The position numbers and the translations under genes were made by a program. Below are positions 44,935-57,229 of a stretch of 64,000 nucleotides of DNA, piece by piece. The notes under the pieces were generated by a model. It worked only from the letters and a program-made list of their open reading frames with translations, had not been told where the DNA came from and searched no databases. The DNA comes from Lactuca virosa (lineage: Eukaryota; Streptophyta; Magnoliopsida; Asterales; Asteraceae): contig CAKMRJ010002223.1 in the NCBI GenBank assembly GCA_928212115.1, positions 312,720,413-312,784,412 of the forward strand, read 5' to 3'. Numbering within the stretch: the stretch's first letter is position 1; the number at the start of each line of letters is the position of its first letter.

Positions 44935-46000
44935 CTTGGTGAGTTCCCCAAAATATCACACACAACATACACATACGTATAATAACATGTGCATGTGTCG
45001 GATCCGTATCAACCCCCGGGTCCATATCAACCCCATGTAACAGAAAGTAGTGTGTCGGGTCCATATCAACCCCAGGTCCGTATCGACCCCGATTCCATAA
45101 TGACCCCGAGCCCAGATTGGCTCCATGCGTATATCATACAATTATACCAGTAATAGCCATACAATCACAAACATCCTACACATATGAATCAGTAGGCCGT
45201 CATTGGTGCTTTCGACCCACTAGTGTGGTGAGAAGACTCATATCAACTGAAGATATCTGAATCACACACTCGAGCTGTTGCTACTACGGCCCCTCACATT
45301 AATCATAACCTAAAATCAACTCTAATTAATAATCGGGATTTTAACCCATATATGAAGGTCCAATTCATCATTTATCATACTAAGGGCAAAAGACCATTTT
45401 TCCCTTCCCATACATGACCCAACTTGTCAAGGCCCAAAACCCCTAATGGTCCAAGGCCCAAAGATGGCCTAAATGGTTTTCTGGGAGTACGCCCGACATA
45501 CCCCTTATTACGCCCAGCGTACAACTTGATCACGGAGGGGTTACGGGGCTACATCTCACTATGCTCAGTGTACTCAAGATTACACCTAACGTAATCCCCT
45601 GAAGTCTAAACTCCTATTAAGGTCTTAATTCTTAAAGAATTAACGTTCAAACTTCAGATCTAACTCTAATGAACGTCTAAAAATCATAAATTTGCAACCT
45701 TTATGCCTTTACATGGCTACAAGGAGCTCAAAACTAAAACCCTAACTTATATTACCATCTAAAACTCCATAAATCTTGCATGGATGAATACAAAGGACCA
45801 AACTTGCATTTTTATGTCACCAAACACTCAGAAATTCCTGAAAAGATGACTCAAATGGTCTGGAGTAGAACATACTCATAAGACCAAGGTTTTGGGACAA
45901 AAAGGTCATAAATTGCAACCTAACAAGATCTAGCAAGGCAAGCATCAAGATTTGAACTTTATACCTCCTGGAGATGCACAAAGATTTAAGGAACATGTGA
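44935..46000 (-). mobile_element. Gy3 5' LTR, truncated at both ends
   Basis: Contains the landmark GCTTGGTGAGTTCCCC near 44935, TACGC/GCGTA-type motifs at about 45485-45600, and a donor-like GGAG|GTATAAAG at 45964/45963 (minus). The LTR 3' end with PBS and the 5' end with TATA are missing; beyond about 46000 the sequence is Gy4 gag. The GTATCAACCCC repeats near 45000-45110 are tandem and noncoding. Confidence 0.65.
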
Positions 46001-46531
46001 AGAAACAACCCTCCACATCAGAAAACCACATCATCGCCACAATTGGGTCCTTGAACCCATCAAAATCTGGGGGCTTTATGTTGTCAAAGTCCTAATACTG
46101 GAAGGATCTCTCCCCTCGAATCCCCGCAGCAGCAGCAACAATCACAGTAGCTGCAATAACAACAACAGCCTCATTAAGTGCAGCATAGCGATCATCAAAT
46201 AGCTCAATCATAGCGGTCTTGGTAGACCCAAATAGCTCGGGAATAGAACCTCGGACAGTAGTAGCCACCTCAGTGGCAATCATATCTCGTATTTGATCGT
46301 CATTCAACCCCGACCTATCCTGGCCACCCACTCCGGATCCATAACCAGATCATCTTGTAATCACCATACTGAAAAATGAACCAAAATATATCAGAAATGC
46401 CATAATTCATACCATCACAGATAGACTAAACCTTCAGATTTTGTGACTTCCTTGCTACACGTACAGGTCCTGTGCTTCCAGTGCAACGAGCCCATACTAC
46501 CATCCACACATACCGTATTTGTCTCAATGGA
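46000..46531 (-). pseudogene. Gy4: gag N-terminus and leader scrap
   Basis: Minus gag from an ATG at 46367: MVITR, a TGA (likely from CGA), SGYGSGVGGQDR, DDQIRDMIATEVATTVRGSIPELFGS, GIRGERSFQY, a stop, DFDNIKPPDFDGFKDPI, then homology fades near 46000. Upstream leader carries the fourth copy of the palindrome (about 46479-46500, 114 bases before gag). Gy5 is inserted in the leader at 46532. A gag subfamily distinct from Gy2/Gy3 by its Ala/Val-rich helix. Confidence 0.7.
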
Positions 46532-48709
46532 TGTAACGCCCTGATTTGAATCGTTTCTCATTTCGAGTTGGTGATCAGGGTGTGGGTATTGTTAGGCTTA
46601 GTACCCATGAAGAATTGATTTTTGGGTTCTTTTGAAGGTGGATGGTGTAATTTGGATGATCGGGGTGTCCAACTTGTGTTTTGGAACTAAAGGGGCATTT
46701 TGGCAAAATCCCAGCTCGGGCCTTTATGGAAATTGTATTTTTGTTCAGGAAATCCTAAAGAAGAATGAGTTGATAGAAGTGTAGAGCATCTCGTAACCTA
46801 TTTGTGGATATAAGGATCGTCGTAATTGGGTTTATAACGAAGGAGTTATGGCCTTCGGAAAATTGCAAGGTTTAAGGCAAAACCTTTGTACGTAGGGCGT
46901 ACATAAGAAGTGCGCGGGGCGTACTGTTGCGAAGCTATGTACATTGGGCGTTCCTCAGAGTATGCATGGCATACAAAGGCGAAGGATCGGGAAGTTGGGA
47001 AGAGTACGCTAAGCGTACTAGGAGTACGCGGGGCATACTCCAAAATCATGCAAACCCTATTTTAGGGATTTGGACCCTATTTAAGCTCCTTATCTCATAA
47101 CATAACCCTAATATCTTCAGCCTCCATCCCTCTAAACACTAGAAATCGACCCTTAGCCTCATTTGAGTGATTCTTGAGCTTGGTATGTGCTTGTTGGGTG
47201 TCTTGAGAAGGAGAAGAAGAAAAGAATCATGTGGAGTTGTGGTTTGAGCTTCTAGATCTAAGGGTATCTTTCCATTTGCAAGCCTCCAAAGGTAAAAAGC
47301 TTTGACCTTGATGATCTTTGTGTTTGGATCTATTTCTTGGTGTTCTTTGTCATTGTTAAGTCCTTTGACGAAAATGTGAGCTTTTGATCTACTTCATAAG
47401 TAGTCGAGGTTAGATCTAAGTTCCACCAATGTCCCTTGTTCATAAAAATGGAAAATTTATGAAAGGTTTGGTCCATGCATGTATTAAGCTCTTATTTAGT
47501 CCCTCATTTAAGTGTTGAGTCCCAATAATAAGTGTTTGTGAGTAAAGTTGGAAACTTTACTGGTTAAGACCTTGGATAGGGACCAAATCTAGGTGTTGGA
47601 CATCTTGACTTAACCCATTAAGAGAAAAGTAAAGGTTTTTGACCTCCTGACTAGTACGTTGGGCGTACGAGGAGGTACGCTCAGCGCAACGCGATGTTTG
47701 TGCTTCAGGTGGTTGTACGTTGCGTTTTATGGTCGAGTGCGCGGGGCGTACATCTTCAGTACACTGTGCGTACTCCCCAGAAGGGCGTTTTGGGCATTTG
47801 AGGTTTGGGCCATTATTGGGTTTTCATAGTTTGGGCCTTGTTGGGCCATTAGATCCTTTTTGGACTTCTGATTGGTACCTTTTGGGCTCTTTTGGATGTT
47901 AGGCCCATAAAGGGGGTTTGGGGGCCCAATTTCGAAAATGGGCCATAATTGGGCCTTGGGTGTTTATATAGAAGTTAGGCCTTTTTAATTATTGGTTTGG
48001 GCTTGGGCCTTGGGCAAAGCATAGGGAAGGGTAAAAATGTCTTTTACCCTTGTTTGCACTCTTAGGGTGAGTCGTGACCCAATTATTAATTTGATGTTTT
48101 TGGGAAATTGATAGCGCGGGGTTGTTAGCGGATCTGCAATCAGAGATTATCTGTGGGTTTCAACTAATTGAGGTGAGTCTTCTCACTATATCAATCGGTC
48201 AAAGGCACCAATGCCGACCCATTACTCGATATGTGGTCTTAATAGTTGGTATGCAATGGTTTTGTTAGTTAGTATGTAATGACTTATTTGGAATGCTAGT
48301 TGTCTCTGTGATGCTTGCATGAAAGAGCATGGGGTAGCCCAAGTCACTTGGTTATAAGACCATGGGGGAGCCCATGACAATCCAGGTAAAGACCATGGGG
48401 GGGAGCCCATGGCACCTGTATGTATGTCGCATGATATTTTGTGGTTGTATTTATGAGGTATTTTGGGTAACTCACTAAGCTTTGTGCTTACAATTTTCAG
48501 TTTATTTTTCAGGTACTTCCAGTTTTCAAATGGAAGAGCTCGGGATGATTGTAGAACACATACCACATGTTTCCGCATTCTTTGAATTACTCTTATTTGT
48601 TGATGTTTTTGCTAAATCTTGGTTATCCTGGTTTGTGGGAAAGATATGTATTAACGATTTATTAATCTAAAAACAAAAAAAATTATGTCATTATTTTTGG
48701 GACGTTACA
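46532..48709 (+). mobile_element. Gy5 5' LTR
   Basis: 2178 bp, TGTAACGCCCTG to GGGACGTTACA. TACGC/GCGTA palindrome clusters at 46885-47040 and 47650-47770, TATTTAA at 47078-47084 between conserved flanks, donor-like AAAG|GTAAAAAG at 47292, GAG|GTGAGTC at 48173, and acceptor-like TTTTCAG at 48494-48500 and 48506-48512. Strong structural match to LTR-a and LTR-b. Confidence 0.9.
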
Positions 48710-48712
48710 AGT

Positions 48713-48725
48713 TGGTATCAGAGCC
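48713..48725 (+). other. Gy5 primer-binding site
   Basis: TGGTATCAGAGCC, tRNA-Met type, 3 bases after the LTR end. Confidence 0.9.
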
Positions 48726-49803
48726 TTGGTTTGAGGGATTCGTATATACTCTCGGGTGCATCTGAACTCAAACCGAGGATTTGGTAAAGTTTTCAAAAGA
48801 AAATCATTTTTAAGAAAAGAGTTTTCTAAGATAAGAAAAAGGTGTGGTGCATGCAATCATCCGAGCTCAAGTAAATTTTCCTAAAATACCCATACGTGCT
48901 ATCTGATATGATTTGATTTATGAATGTTTGAATCGCATGCTAGTTAGGGCTAAGGATCTGCTCAGTTTTTGCATGATAGAATGCTAGGAGAGATGCATTT
49001 GTATGTCTACGGTATGAGCTGGTAGGCTTGCATGCTAGTGCTGATTAGTTAAAGGTAGATTGGCCTGATATGTGATGCCCTGTAGCCTTGGGAGTATTGG
49101 ATGATATGCTGATATGAGAATATCTATTACAGTCAGTAATTTCTAAGTGTATGCTTTAAAAATTGTATGCGGTTAGGGTCATATAGCCCTAGAATAATTG
49201 ATTTGGCCTTCTTTCATGTTCCTTGTCTGGTTGTGGTTCTAGGGTAGAGTCTGTTATTCGACAGTCTATTTGATCCTGTTCTGTGTATAATTTGCATGCA
49301 TAAGGTAACCGACAGTAAGGGTAGAATTTCTAGCATGAGTTGTGGTGTGTGGGCTAAGTGTCCTATGATCAATCTATGGATTGGAGTGTTACTGCAAGAA
49401 TGTTGCTTGCTTTGTGCTTTGTGGAACTCTTAGGTGATGGGAGTCAGCTACTAAGTTAATATGTTGGTATTGATGAGGTGGGTGACTGGAATTATGGGGA
49501 GTTCTTCAGCAGCTGATGGCAGGGTGAGGTCGGGAACCTAGGAGAGCGTAGGAAGTGTTGTAGTGGGTTTAGTCGCGTTGTTTAGTGAGCCTTTGGTTCA
49601 TCAGTTTGATAAGGTGACTTAGAGGATTCAGGATGATTCTTGAGGAAAGTATGGATACGTGTGGAAGGTAGTATTGGGCTCGTACTACTGAAAGCACAGG
49701 ATCCATACTCGAATCGGGGAGATTCTTGGAGAATATAAGAAGCTTGTGGAAGAGGATTCTTGGGTATGTTCGGATCATTTGCAAGTTGTATTTCAGTTTG
49801 GTG
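48726..49803 (+). other. Gy5 leader with conserved palindrome
   Basis: Noncoding. The near-palindrome GGTAGTATTGGGCTCGTACT with its continuation lies at 49667-49688, 115 bases before the gag ATG, inside a longer block conserved with Gy2-Gy4 (GAGGAAAGT on the left, GAAAGCACAGGATCC on the right). Confidence 0.65.
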
Positions 49804-50786
49804 ATGAGCAACCAGAAAGGAGGTGCTGGTTCTGGTTCCGGATCAGGTGTGGATACTGATCCGATTAGCGAGCATAAGCGGGAGTTCATCTCGTCTGAGA
49901 TTACTCATGGTATTTTGGAGCAGACTCCTGTGATCTTTGCTTCGGTCAAGGGGGGTATTTGGAGATCATGAATGAGCGCTTGGGCGCGTTCCGTACTGAG
50001 GCTATGGCCATCGTTGGAGTTCGCACTCTTTCTTTCCGTGAGTTTCTTGCGTGCGGAGCTCCTGCATTCTATGGGGAGAGGGACCCCATTGCCAGTAGGA
50101 GGTGGTTAGCGGATATGGCTAACGTGTTCAGGATGAGTTTCTGCCCCGAGGAGGCGAAGGTCAGATATGTTTCCTGCGCATTGTAGGTCAGTGCACATGA
50201 TTGGTGGGAGAAGGTAGGATGTGAGGTCGGTGATGATGCAGTTGATACCATGTCGTGGGATGATTTTTTGACTGGGTTCCAAGCTGAGTTTGCACCGGTG
50301 ATTGAGGTGCAACAGTTGGCAAGAGAGTTTTAGGATCTCCGCCAGACTACTGAGACTGTGGAAGAGATCACTGCCAAGTTTCGAGAGAGGGGGGCAGATC
50401 AGTTGCATGTAGTGGAGGGTCCCGGGAAGAGACCCAACACTTCTAATCAACATTTGAGAGGCCAACAGGGCCGGAGTCAGGGAATCACATGCGGGAAACT
50501 ACACGATGGAGCTTGCTCTTTCAGAGGTATGGGTTGCTACAAGTGTAGCAGAATTGATCAGGTCAGTATGGATTGTCCCAGGGGGCGTTATGTTTCCTCT
50601 GCGACCAAGTGGGCCACAAGAGGGTCATATGTCCGTTGAGGAGGGTAGGAGTAGTGGTGCACCTGCTTCGACTATTTTGCAGAGTTCTGATAGTCGTGAG
50701 GGTGGGGCAAGAGCCCCAGCAGAGAGGAGCCATACATTTCAGTGTCAAACGGGGGAGGCCAGTGCTTCAGCTAGGTGATATGGCGG
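49804..50786 (+). pseudogene. gag: Gy5 gag, frame-broken
   Basis: ATG at 49804 (MSNQKGGAGSGSGSG). Fragments in shifting frames: EFISSEITHGILEQTP, a break near 49960, RTLSFREFLACGAPAF, DPIASRRWLADM, MSFCPEEAKVRY, a stop near 50185, HDWW, WDDFLTGFQAEFAP, QQLAREF, a TAG, then the basic region and two knuckles: CYKCSRIDQVSMDC with His replaced by Gln, and CFLCDQVGHKRVIC intact in a second frame. Ends at the same exon-like border as Gy2: GDMAG followed by GTATGC at 50787. Confidence 0.78.
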
Positions 50787-52813
50787 GTATGCTATCTTTT
50801 GGTTTTCTTCGGTTGTTATTAGTATTTATGTTGTTATGGTGTTTTGGGTAAGCGTTATCATTGGTTTGATTCTCTGTTATTGTTAGGTTATATCTTCGAG
50901 AATCATTATATGCCTTTTGCATGTCGTAAACCATCATTAGGTTATTGAGGGGTTGTATCTCGTGTAGCGGGTTCCAATGTGTTCAGTCGTTATTTTGGTT
51001 TTTGGTCGAGATCGGTTTGGGGGTATTGTGTGGAAAGTCTATGGACATGATTCAAGGGGTTAGTTCTCCAGTATCGCCAAGGTTTAGTGGTTTTAGTATT
51101 TGTTCTGGTAGGAGTGATGGTTGCCTATGGAAGAATTGTTGGGTTCAAACACTACCGTTGCTAGGGGAGGAGCGGTAGCAGGAGGATAGTGGTGTCAGTT
51201 GCACGAGTTGTTTGGTCATTGGATATGTCCAGGGAGTTTCATATTTTCTTAGGTTGCAATCGATTACGATTTAGTGATTCTTCGAGAGGGGAGTTGGGAT
51301 GAGGATTCATCAGTTCAGGACAAGGGTTATGGGTTTTAGTCGCCAACATATGAACTCAGGGAATTTGTATGGTATCATGACAGGTGATTTGGATTATCAG
51401 ACTGGCTAAAATTTCAAGAGTATTTTTCAGGGTTTCAGGAGTTGGGCGATCATTGAGTTTGGCTAGCAATGGAACGCTAGTATTAGTTAGCACGGGTTAT
51501 AGGCAGTTCATGCTATTTAAGGGAGATGGGTCGGAGATCCATCAGAATTTAGAGGTGAGAGAGCTTCGTCGAATCCAAATGGAGGAGAATTAAGTGGTTG
51601 TTCAGATTGAGGTTGTATAGGTGGGAGTTTAGGAAACTCCCAACTGCTGGTTGGCGTCTCCTTTATTATGCATAGTAGACTTGTGGTTAAATCCAGGTTG
51701 AGGGCTTCGGAATTTGAAGTATATCCCGAACACATGCCAAGATGCAGTTGGATGTAGGTTCGACTTGGGATGCATGGAGTTGGAATGATTAGGGTGTGGT
51801 AAGGCCATGGGTGGTAACCATGGTTGGTTGATGTGTTGTAAGACCGCGATGGGATTGTATCATTCACCAGTTCGAGGTAGACTATTGTTAGAGGTGGTCA
51901 CAAGCGTGGAGGGGGAATCAGTTCGTGCCATGGGCACGTCGGTCAGGATTGTCGAGAAGTATTCTTTGTTTTAGGTTGAAGACCATTGGGGTCCGAGGCG
52001 GAGTTGGGCCTGTGTAGATCTTGATGGGTGGGGATCGTGGGCGAGGCCCATGTGATTATGGAAAAAAGGTTGGACTTGGCAGAGACCGGTGGGTCAAGGT
52101 TTTGGATATTGAGTTGCAGGATCAAGTGAGTGGTCAGTGTGTGGCGCAGAGGGGTTTATAGGTTAGGTAGCTTTATTGTTTGGCCTCTTGGGAACCTGGT
52201 GGTTAGACCAGGTGCGAGACTGGTAGTCTCAGATATGGTTTGGGAACATTTATATATCGGTCAAATGAAGGGTCATCGGGAATCAGAAGGTTTGGTGTGA
52301 AATGCAAGTGCATACTTGTGAATCTCGGGTCATGAGTTAAGTATCGAGTGGTTTCTGGTTGAGATCTCGAGTTGGGAATCACGAGTGTTTTGTGCAGGAT
52401 TTTTTTTCAGTGGAATAAGAATTGGGGCATCTATATGCCGAGGGCATCAATCACAGGGTTCAAGGGTAAAGAATGGATTCGGTTGGATGGTAGATCAAGC
52501 TCTTATGATTGTGTCTTGGATTGATTCTATTTGTGAAGGGTATTAAGATAAGTCAAGGCAGTATTATTGATTTGGAATTCGTGGGTGGAGTTGCTTGTTA
52601 TTCAGAGCATATGCTAAGTCGCTTGCAGTTGGATTAAATAATCTCAGAGTGGTTGATTGGACCCTATTGCGCGGCTCTCGTATGAGTCTAACTGTTGCAG
52701 GGATGAATCATCTACTCGAAGGATTATATGAGCCTTCTGTCAAGTATAAGTGTCATGAAGCAGTATAAGGTCGATGATTTTGGTTTCCCCATGGAAGCCT
52801 CAATGGTTGGAAG
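50787..52813 (+). other. Gy5 downstream region without recognisable pol
   Basis: About 2 kb where protease, RT and integrase would be expected. Short frames exist (50945-51178, 51384-51593) but none show family motifs. It opens with the splice-donor-like GTATGC seen in Gy2. Either extreme decay or an unrelated filler sequence typical of non-autonomous elements. Confidence 0.5.
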
Positions 52814-55800
52814 TGTTGTAAAGGTCAAAAATGTTGTAATTAGTCGAAGTATATTTTGCACTCTTCGAATGTTTTGTAATCTATTTTACTAAGGCGCTTT
52901 TATTCGAAGCTTAAGTGTCTATGTCTTAGTATATTTTTTGTACGCTTTCTGATTCCCATAAATAGGGATATTTACTAGAGTTAGATAAGAGTTTTTACAG
53001 ACCTGTCTTTGTTCTCTGTAAACATTCGAAAGCGTAATAGAGCTGAAACAAGATCATATTTACATCCGTTGTTCAATCTCGCATTCTTACTTCAATTTTA
53101 ACGCTGATTCATTTTATACTCGATTCTTTGGTTCATCAATTGGTATCAGAGCAGGAATCACATATGTGATCTGATTTTCATCTATTCAAAAAGTTTTTGA
53201 ATCAACTTTTTGGTTCAAAAGTTTCCGCACTTTTTGTTAGTGAAAAATTTGTCTAGATTTTAGGTTGTGATTTGATTCTGCATTTGAATTGTTGAATCGA
53301 GTGTTCTTCTTATAATTCCGATTTGATTCAACTAGTTTGTTTTCAAATTATCAAATTTTCTTAAAAATTCTCAAAATCACCTTCCGTACAACAATGGCGA
53401 GCTTCAATCTCAATTCAATGACCTCGTTTTCTCATTTGTTAGGATCATCAACCAAAATTCCAATGCTGATCCCTAAATACTATGATCAGTGGGCTGATCG
53501 TATGCAGGATTATCTGAATGGTCTTGATGAAGAATTATGGTCATGTGTCACTGGAAATGTCAATGTTCCGGTGAATGTTCAAGAAATTGGATCATCTTCT
53601 GCAAGTTCTGGTGTTGAAAATCAAACTGATCGTCTGAAGAAACTGGAGAAGAGATGTATGAGGGAATTACGAGGAGCTTTACCTCCGGTTGTATACAATT
53701 ACGCAGGAGTTGTACAACTGCTAAGGAGATCTGAAACAATCTGAAAGAAAAGTTTCAAGGAAGTGAGAAGACGAAAATCAATTCAGTCAAACAGTGCTTG
53801 GTTGAGCTGAAAGATTTCAGACAAAAAGAAGGTGAAACAATTGAAGTGTACTATGATCGTCTAAAAGAGTTAATCTACCGTTGCAATCGCTATGGAATCA
53901 CCAGGGCTTCAATGGAATTCAATCTCATCTTTGTGATGGGTCTTCGAAAAGAATGGAGAAGCGTGAGTATGATGGTGAAGAATCAGCAAAGTTTTGATAC
54001 ATCATCTATCAATGATTTGTACAATTAGTTGAAGACACACGAAAGTGAGGTTAATGAAATAGCTGAGGAATAGAAGCTGAGTTTGGGAGGTCCATTGGCA
54101 CTTGTGTCTAAGATATCTGAGAAAGAAGCTGAAAAAGGTGATTCAGAGGAAGAAGAGGGATTCATCATGAATTCGTATGATGAGGCAATAGCATTTTACT
54201 CGAATAATCGTGTTAAAAAGTTTTTCAAAAAGCCGTTCAATCCGAATGCTAAGCATGCTGAGGTAAAAGGAAGTGTTGTGAGTAAAGCTGTTGTTGAGGA
54301 GAAAAAGAAGGTTGAGAAGAAATATTCGAAGGTGTCTGAAGGGAAGAGTGAGAAGAAGCTGAAAGGTGATGCTGGAATAGATTGTCATTATTGCAATGGA
54401 GCCAATCATCTTGCGAATGATTGTATGCTTCGGAAGAAGGATGAGAGGAAGAATAAAGTAAAAGATGAGGCTTATTACTCAGAGAGGCTTGAGGAGGTTC
54501 GTGCGAAAGCTAAAAATTTGTCGCTGGTCGCAAGGGGTGAACAGGAGGAAGATGGAACTTATCAAATCTGGTCATCTAGATCAGACGATGAAGAAATGAG
54601 GAATCCAACACATGGAGCAATGTATGCGAAGATGGAGGAGGACTCAGATGAAGAGGAATTCGAAGTAAAAGGTAGATGCTTCGTATCCAAGGCAGAAGAC
54701 AAATCTCCAATGACAACAAAGGTACGTAATATTCTCGAATCTTTTAATATTCCTACACATGCTTATGACTCTGAACTAATATCTTTTGATGAGACTGTTA
54801 CTTATTTTGATTCAATTGTTATGTCTGCTAGCAATGAGGCCAACAAGTTGTCCATGTAGTTATTAGAGACCAAAAAGCGATTAGACATGAAAATAAGTAA
54901 ATTTGATTGTTTAGAATTATAGATAATGAATATTATGTGTGATAGGGATACTTTATCAAATGAAGTCAAACTTTTGCTAGCACAAAGAAACATATACTGT
55001 AATTCTGCTAAGAGACTATATGGCAAATTAACTGATTTACATCATTGATGTGAAATAAGTAAAGAGCAACATAGAAAATTACTGCCTTTTCTAGCATACG
55101 AAAGAGCTAAGGTAGATAATATTTCGTATGATTGTGAGAAAATAATAGCTGAATTCGACAAAGTTCCTGATGATAGATATAAATATGGAATTGTCAAAAT
55201 TAATGATTGTCTTGATGCGGATGAATTAGTTAACATAGTGAATGATACTTTGACTAAATCCGAACAAATCCAAATTTTGAAAAAGACTGAGAATTCAACA
55301 TCTGATTCTCAATCTAATTTTGCTGATATTGAAGATAATTCTGACAATTTAGTGAAATTAGTGATCTTGAGGATGTTGATTGTTCCCAGTTGTCTATTGT
55401 TAATGTTGCATCAACATCTAAAGGGAAAGAAAAAGTTAAGGATTTGATGGTTAAGATAGAAACTGATAAACCCTCAACTTCGAAAGTTTGTGATTTGGAC
55501 TTCGTGGACATCAGAGATAGTCAAACTGATGATAGTGATGATGAAAATGAAGAGAAAATTTCGAAGAAAAAGAAATCTTCAAAGGAAGACGAAATTCCTC
55601 GAATTGTGGTTGATCAAGTGTATGGTGATACACAAAAGTTCGAAAAAGTGATGATGAACAAGGTGCTCACTTTCTTGAAACGAATATTGTGGTTTATCCA
55701 AATTTCAAGTGTACAGATGATGTCATTTTTCCAAATCAAGTATTCGTAACTACTAGAAATGTTAAGAATATCAAACCAGAATTAAAGAAGTTAGTTGAAG

Positions 55801-56478
55801 AAGATAATTTGAAAACAACTGATGAAGGTTTCTTTGCAAATCAAAGCACAGTTGAAAACAACCTAACAAAGAATTCGTACGTTTTTCAACGTCAAAAACC
55901 ACAAAGAAAATGGGTTGAAAAATCAAAAATTGAAAAAGAGATTTCAAAACCAGTTGTAGTGGAAAATGAAAATGTTGTCAAACTAAACTCCAAGGAATTC
56001 AAAGATCAAATTGACAAATTTTCGAAAGAAAATAACATTTCAAAAAGACAAGCAAGGAAGAAAATATTTTGGCAGACTATTGAGTCTCAAAAGATGTCAG
56101 ATGAAACGACAAAAACTGATTCAGCAACTTTTTCAGACAAAAAGAAAAAACCCGCTCAAACAAATAAATATATGTCTGAATCACATTCACTCAAAAATGT
56201 TTTCAAAGCTAAAAATTCATCTTTTTCAATAAATAAACAACCTTCATCTCAAACAAATCATTCAAGGTCTGAAGTGAATAAACAACCAAAGTTTTCGAAA
56301 GTTTCAAAAACTACTATTCCAAGGAAATTCTCAAATGAATCAAATCCACCACAAATATTCTCTCAACGTCAACATTTTAAATCGACTGTTGATACATCTT
56401 ATGCTCAATCTTTTCTAACAAAACCAAAAGTTGATTTCATTCCTATAAAGCCAAATTTTCCTAATCATACGAAGAAAC
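52814..56478 (+). mobile_element. Co3: plus-strand copia element, 5' part
   Basis: Probable LTR 52814-53138 (TGTTGTAAAGG to TTCATCA, 325 bp) followed by PBS TGGTATCAGAGC at 53141-53152, then gag. Cut at 56479 by Co4; pol and the 3' LTR lie beyond the window. The unusually long region between the zinc knuckle and the break (over 2 kb, coiled and Lys/Ser-rich) hints at a SIRE/Maximus-like lineage, low certainty. Confidence 0.78.
53394..56478 (+). pseudogene. gag: Co3 gag and long Lys-rich extension, with premature stops
   Basis: ATG at 53394 (MASFNLNSMTSF). Domain landmarks: IPMLIPKYYDQWADRMQDYL (copia N-terminal domain), a frame break near 53735, LVELKDFRQKEGETIEVYYDRLKEL, MGLRKEWRSV, then the knuckle CHYCNGANHLANDC near 54390, a coiled-coil-like stretch, and a Lys/Ser-rich tail up to the Co4 insertion (ending PNFPNHTKK). 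Five premature stops at 54025, 54071, 54857, 54919 and 55046 each fit a C-to-T change: four from CAG, one from CGA. A further frame break near 55390. Confidence 0.8.
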
Positions 56479-57229
56479 TGTTGGGTTTTGAGCATTCTAA
56501 CACTCCTATGGTGTACATGCAGCCCTATAAACCTTGGATCTATGTTTTCTCTATTATACATGCAAATATTAACTATTCCAAGGTTTCATCCTAACTAGCA
56601 TATTATGAAGCACCTATACTACAAAGTTCTAGTTAGATGACATACCTTTTGATGTAGCTTGATGTCTTCAAGCTTTAAGAGCTTAGCCCCAATAGTGTGG
56701 AAGCCTCAAATGGAATCACAAATCACCAAAACACCTTGAAAGAACTTGAGAGAATATGTATGCACACTAAAATCGGCCAACTCTTATTTTCACACACTTG
56801 TGCCAATTTTGTGAGCCAAGGACCCCTTTATATATTATGGAGGATTAGGGTTACATCCATGTAAACCCTAATACCCATGACCTTTCATTTACATAGGATC
56901 CATGGGTTAAAAGCTCCATGGACCATCCATGAAAGCTTAGCCCAACCTAAATGAACTTGGCCCATTCCATATATATAAGAGTCCATATTTAATTAGTTCT
57001 TTTTGATCACTTAATTAATTCTAAATTAATTCTTGATCAATACTAATTAAATAATATGATTCCATATTAATATATTAGAACTTATAATATATTAATATAA
57101 ATCATAAATATACTATTCTCAAAAGACTATCCATATAAATTGTGCCGGTGAAGTGCAACCCAAATGGACCATGCCGGTCGGGTCAAGTACATACCAAATA
57201 TAGTTATGGACTTAGACATTAATCCAACA
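56479..57229 (-). mobile_element. Co4 3' LTR
   Basis: 751 bp, minus orientation TGTTGGATTAATG to CAAAACCCAACA. TATATAAAG lies on the minus strand at about 56824-56833. Homologous to Co2 LTRs. Confidence 0.92.

Larger units (their letters stand above)
46532..52813 (+). mobile_element. Gy5: plus-strand gypsy element, pol not recognisable
   Basis: LTR 46532-48709, PBS 48713-48725, leader, decayed gag to about 50786, then 2 kb with no detectable pol, interrupted by Co3 at 52814. The 3' LTR is not in the window. It is either heavily decayed or a gag-only non-autonomous derivative. Confidence 0.82.

Noticed and set aside
50945..51593. Short frames in the Gy5 downstream region as host exons
   Set aside because: No motifs, no splice pattern between them, and surrounded by element sequence on both sides.
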